Below, one piece after another: positions 62,682 through 64,000 of a stretch of 64,000 nt of DNA. The notes under the pieces were generated by a model. The model was given only the letters and a program-made list of their open reading frames with translations. It ran no database searches and was not told where the DNA came from. This DNA comes from CAWAND01 sp963797485 (GTDB taxonomy: Bacteria > Chloroflexota > Anaerolineae > Anaerolineales > E44-bin32). The DNA is taken from contig CAWCPF010000003.1 of NCBI GenBank assembly GCA_963797485.1, positions 248,001 to 312,000 of the forward strand, written 5' to 3'. Within the stretch, counting starts at the first letter, position 1. Each line of letters begins with the position of its first letter. A program made the position numbers and the translations under genes.

Positions 62682-64000
62682 TTAGAGCCGCACCAGCTCG
62701 CGGAGCTCCGGCCGGATAAAGGCCAGCGCGGCCAGCCCACCCAGCGCCAGACCGCCCGCGGCGGCCAGCAGGCCGGGGTCCGGGCTGACCGACATGACCG
62801 TCAGAGCCAGCCCGCCGGCGACGGCCGTGCCCAGCAGTATCCGGGCGACCGCCCGCGTCTGGCCTACCACCCGGGTGAATCGGCGAGCAAGGAAGAAGAT
62901 CAGCAAGGCCGCCTCCAGGCTGAAGGCCAGGCTGTTCGCCAACCCAATTCCGGTCGACCCCAGGCTCCGGTAGAGCAGAATACTCAGTCCCAGAAAGGCA
63001 ACCAGGCTGACCATCGACGCCAGCAAGGGTGTGCGCGCATCCTGGCGGGCGTAAAAGGCGCGCGAAGCAACCTCGAGCAGGGAGTGGCCGACAAGTCCAA
63101 GCAAGTAGGCTCGAGCCGCTGAAACAACCAGTTCCGTGCCGCGGACGTCAAAGTGGAACGCGGCCTGGACCAAGGGTCGGATGCCGATCATCAGCAACAG
63201 CGCGCAGGGCAGGGTCAACGCCAGGAGCACCCTGAAAGCACGCCCCAGACTGGCTTCGAACCCAGCCCAGTCCTGTCTGGCGAAATACTCCGACAGCGTG
63301 GGAAGCATGGCGATGCCCACGGCCGTGCCGATAATCGTCTCCGGCACCTGCATAATCAGCCACCCGTAGGCCAGTGCCGTGACCGACCCGACGTCAAGAC
63401 GAGAGGCCAGATTGTCCTGGACCACAAAGATCAGTTGAAAGGCGCCGATGGTCAGGATGCGAGGGCCCAGCAAGCGCAAGACTCTGCGCACCCCAGGATC
63501 GGAGAAACTGATCCTGGGCGTCCAATGAAAACGGTAGCGGATCAAGCCCGGGATCTGGATTCCCAAATGCAGGGCGGCGCCCAGGATAACCCCGTAGACC
63601 AGGCCGTGGATCCCCAAGCCGGCCGCCGGCAAGGTCCACCCGCCCAGGGTGTAACCGTGACTTGGGGAAAGGACCACCGCCCCGAAGATTTGGCCCAAGT
63701 CGTACAACCCGGGAGCCAGGGCCGGAAGCAGGAAATGCTGGTTCGCCTGCAGGCCGGCCGAAACCAGGCCGCTCAATGAGAACAGCAGGGTGGCGATGAG
63801 GTCCAGGCGCATCAACTGGACCACCAGGGCTTGCTGCGAGGCAGAGAAGCCGGGAGCCACGCCAAACTGCGCGCCGACAAGCCGATCGGCGAACAGAGCC
63901 AGGCCGGCGGCCAGGCAGCCGGTGACCACGAAGGCCAGATTGGCGATCTGGCTGAAGACGGCCCACAGCGCCGGCCGGCCGTCACGCGTCATGGCCGCCG
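62682..64000 (-). CDS. murJ: Lipid II flippase MurJ, N-terminus cut by window edge
   Basis: At least 436 residues, about 12 membrane helices visible, running past the right end of the window. MOP-superfamily features: LSGLVSAGLQANQHFLLPALAPGLYDLGQI, YGVILGAALHLGIQIPGL, PETIIGTAVGIAMLPTLSEYFARQDW and ALEVASRAFYARQDARTPLLAS. The full protein should have about 510-520 residues, so about 80 are missing at the N-terminus. It moves lipid II across the membrane for peptidoglycan synthesis. It is convergent with the transporter genes. Confidence 0.92.
   Translation of the reverse strand, partial: AAMTRDGRPALWAVFSQIANLAFVVTGCLAAGLALFADRLVGAQFGVAPGFSASQQALVVQLMRLDLIATLLFSLSGLVSAGLQANQHFLLPALAPGLYDLGQIFGAVVLSPSHGYTLGGWTLPAAGLGIHGLVYGVILGAALHLGIQIPGLIRYRFHWTPRISFSDPGVRRVLRLLGPRILTIGAFQLIFVVQDNLASRLDVGSVTALAYGWLIMQVPETIIGTAVGIAMLPTLSEYFARQDWAGFEASLGRAFRVLLALTLPCALLLMIGIRPLVQAAFHFDVRGTELVVSAARAYLLGLVGHSLLEVASRAFYARQDARTPLLASMVSLVAFLGLSILLYRSLGSTGIGLANSLAFSLEAALLIFFLARRFTRVVGQTRAVARILLGTAVAGGLALTVMSVSPDPGLLAAAGGLALGGLAALAFIRPELRELVRL

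Noticed and set aside
1..64000. tRNA genes, CRISPR arrays, insertion sequences or attachment sites
   Set aside because: I scanned for the T-loop GGTTCGAATCC pattern, regular spaced repeats, transposase motifs and long direct repeats and saw none.

Overview
The window reads as a GC-rich (about 65% by eye) chromosomal segment of a Chloroflexota bacterium, probably Anaerolineae or a close relative. The reasons are the mix of Pro/Thr-linker membrane proteins, GAF-rich histidine kinase, nucleoside-type BMP/ABC transporter, M32 carboxypeptidase, CNB/PH membrane protein and DUF2089-led operon; this placement is inference. There is no rRNA, tRNA, CRISPR array, transposase or phage block. At least 16 otherwise well-conserved genes, including FtsK, RlmD-like, WecB and RNase J, are each broken by one or two single-base frameshifts. 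I read these as residual indels in a draft or long-read assembly, and give such genes full-length coordinates with the break described.

Layout. 1-5.5 kb (minus): small membrane protein, M32 carboxypeptidase, SerA-like dehydrogenase, RpiB-like isomerase, membrane/EEP nuclease-fold protein. 5.5-18.5 kb (plus): a cell-surface polysaccharide locus with a UDP-ManNAcA-type dehydrogenase, WecB, four glycosyltransferases, FkbM methyltransferase, bi-domain oxidoreductase, heparinase II/III-like protein and polyprenyl-phosphate sugar transferase. 18.5-19.2 kb: a solitary 60-aa protein with a long leader and strong terminator. 19.2-23.5 kb: the most unusual cassette, E1-alpha and E1-beta of a 2-oxoacid dehydrogenase, a three-part fusion (lipoyl domain, subunit-binding-like domain, PglD/NeuD sugar N-acyltransferase) and a DegT sugar aminotransferase. 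23.6-27.4 kb (minus): cold-shock protein, RNase J, PpiC lipoprotein, membrane protein. 27.4-31.5 kb (plus): a cobalamin riboswitch and terminator in front of a prenyltransferase-repeat surface protein, EcfT and fused EcfA-A'. 31.5-39.8 kb: HD hydrolase, SurE, and minus-strand IMPase, mannosyltransferase, RNA methyltransferase, CPBP protease, glycosyltransferase and class-V aminotransferase. 40-44 kb: a yvl-like envelope operon behind a strong promoter, with one short helical module repeated in four proteins. 44-56.8 kb: Rossmann protein, sensor kinase, MBL-fold protein, asparaginase, RsmG, and minus-strand RecF, Def and CNB/PH protein, then FtsK. 56.8-62.6 kb: BMP-type nucleoside ABC transporter. 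End: MurJ, cut by the window edge.

How the parts work together. The main proposal is that the E1/lipoyl-PglD/DegT cassette makes an unusual acyl group from a 2-oxo acid, carries it on the lipoyl lysine and places it directly on an amino sugar for the adjacent polysaccharide, bypassing CoA. A second signal that no single gene explains is an 18-bp palindrome, TTGTGA-N6-TCACAA. It occurs five times perfectly and twice with one mismatch, mostly 40-120 bp upstream of start codons, and fits both CRP-type and Rex-type operators. Several promoters look like extended -10 elements (TGN-TATAAT) with no clear -35, sometimes so close to the start codon that the mRNA would be leaderless.
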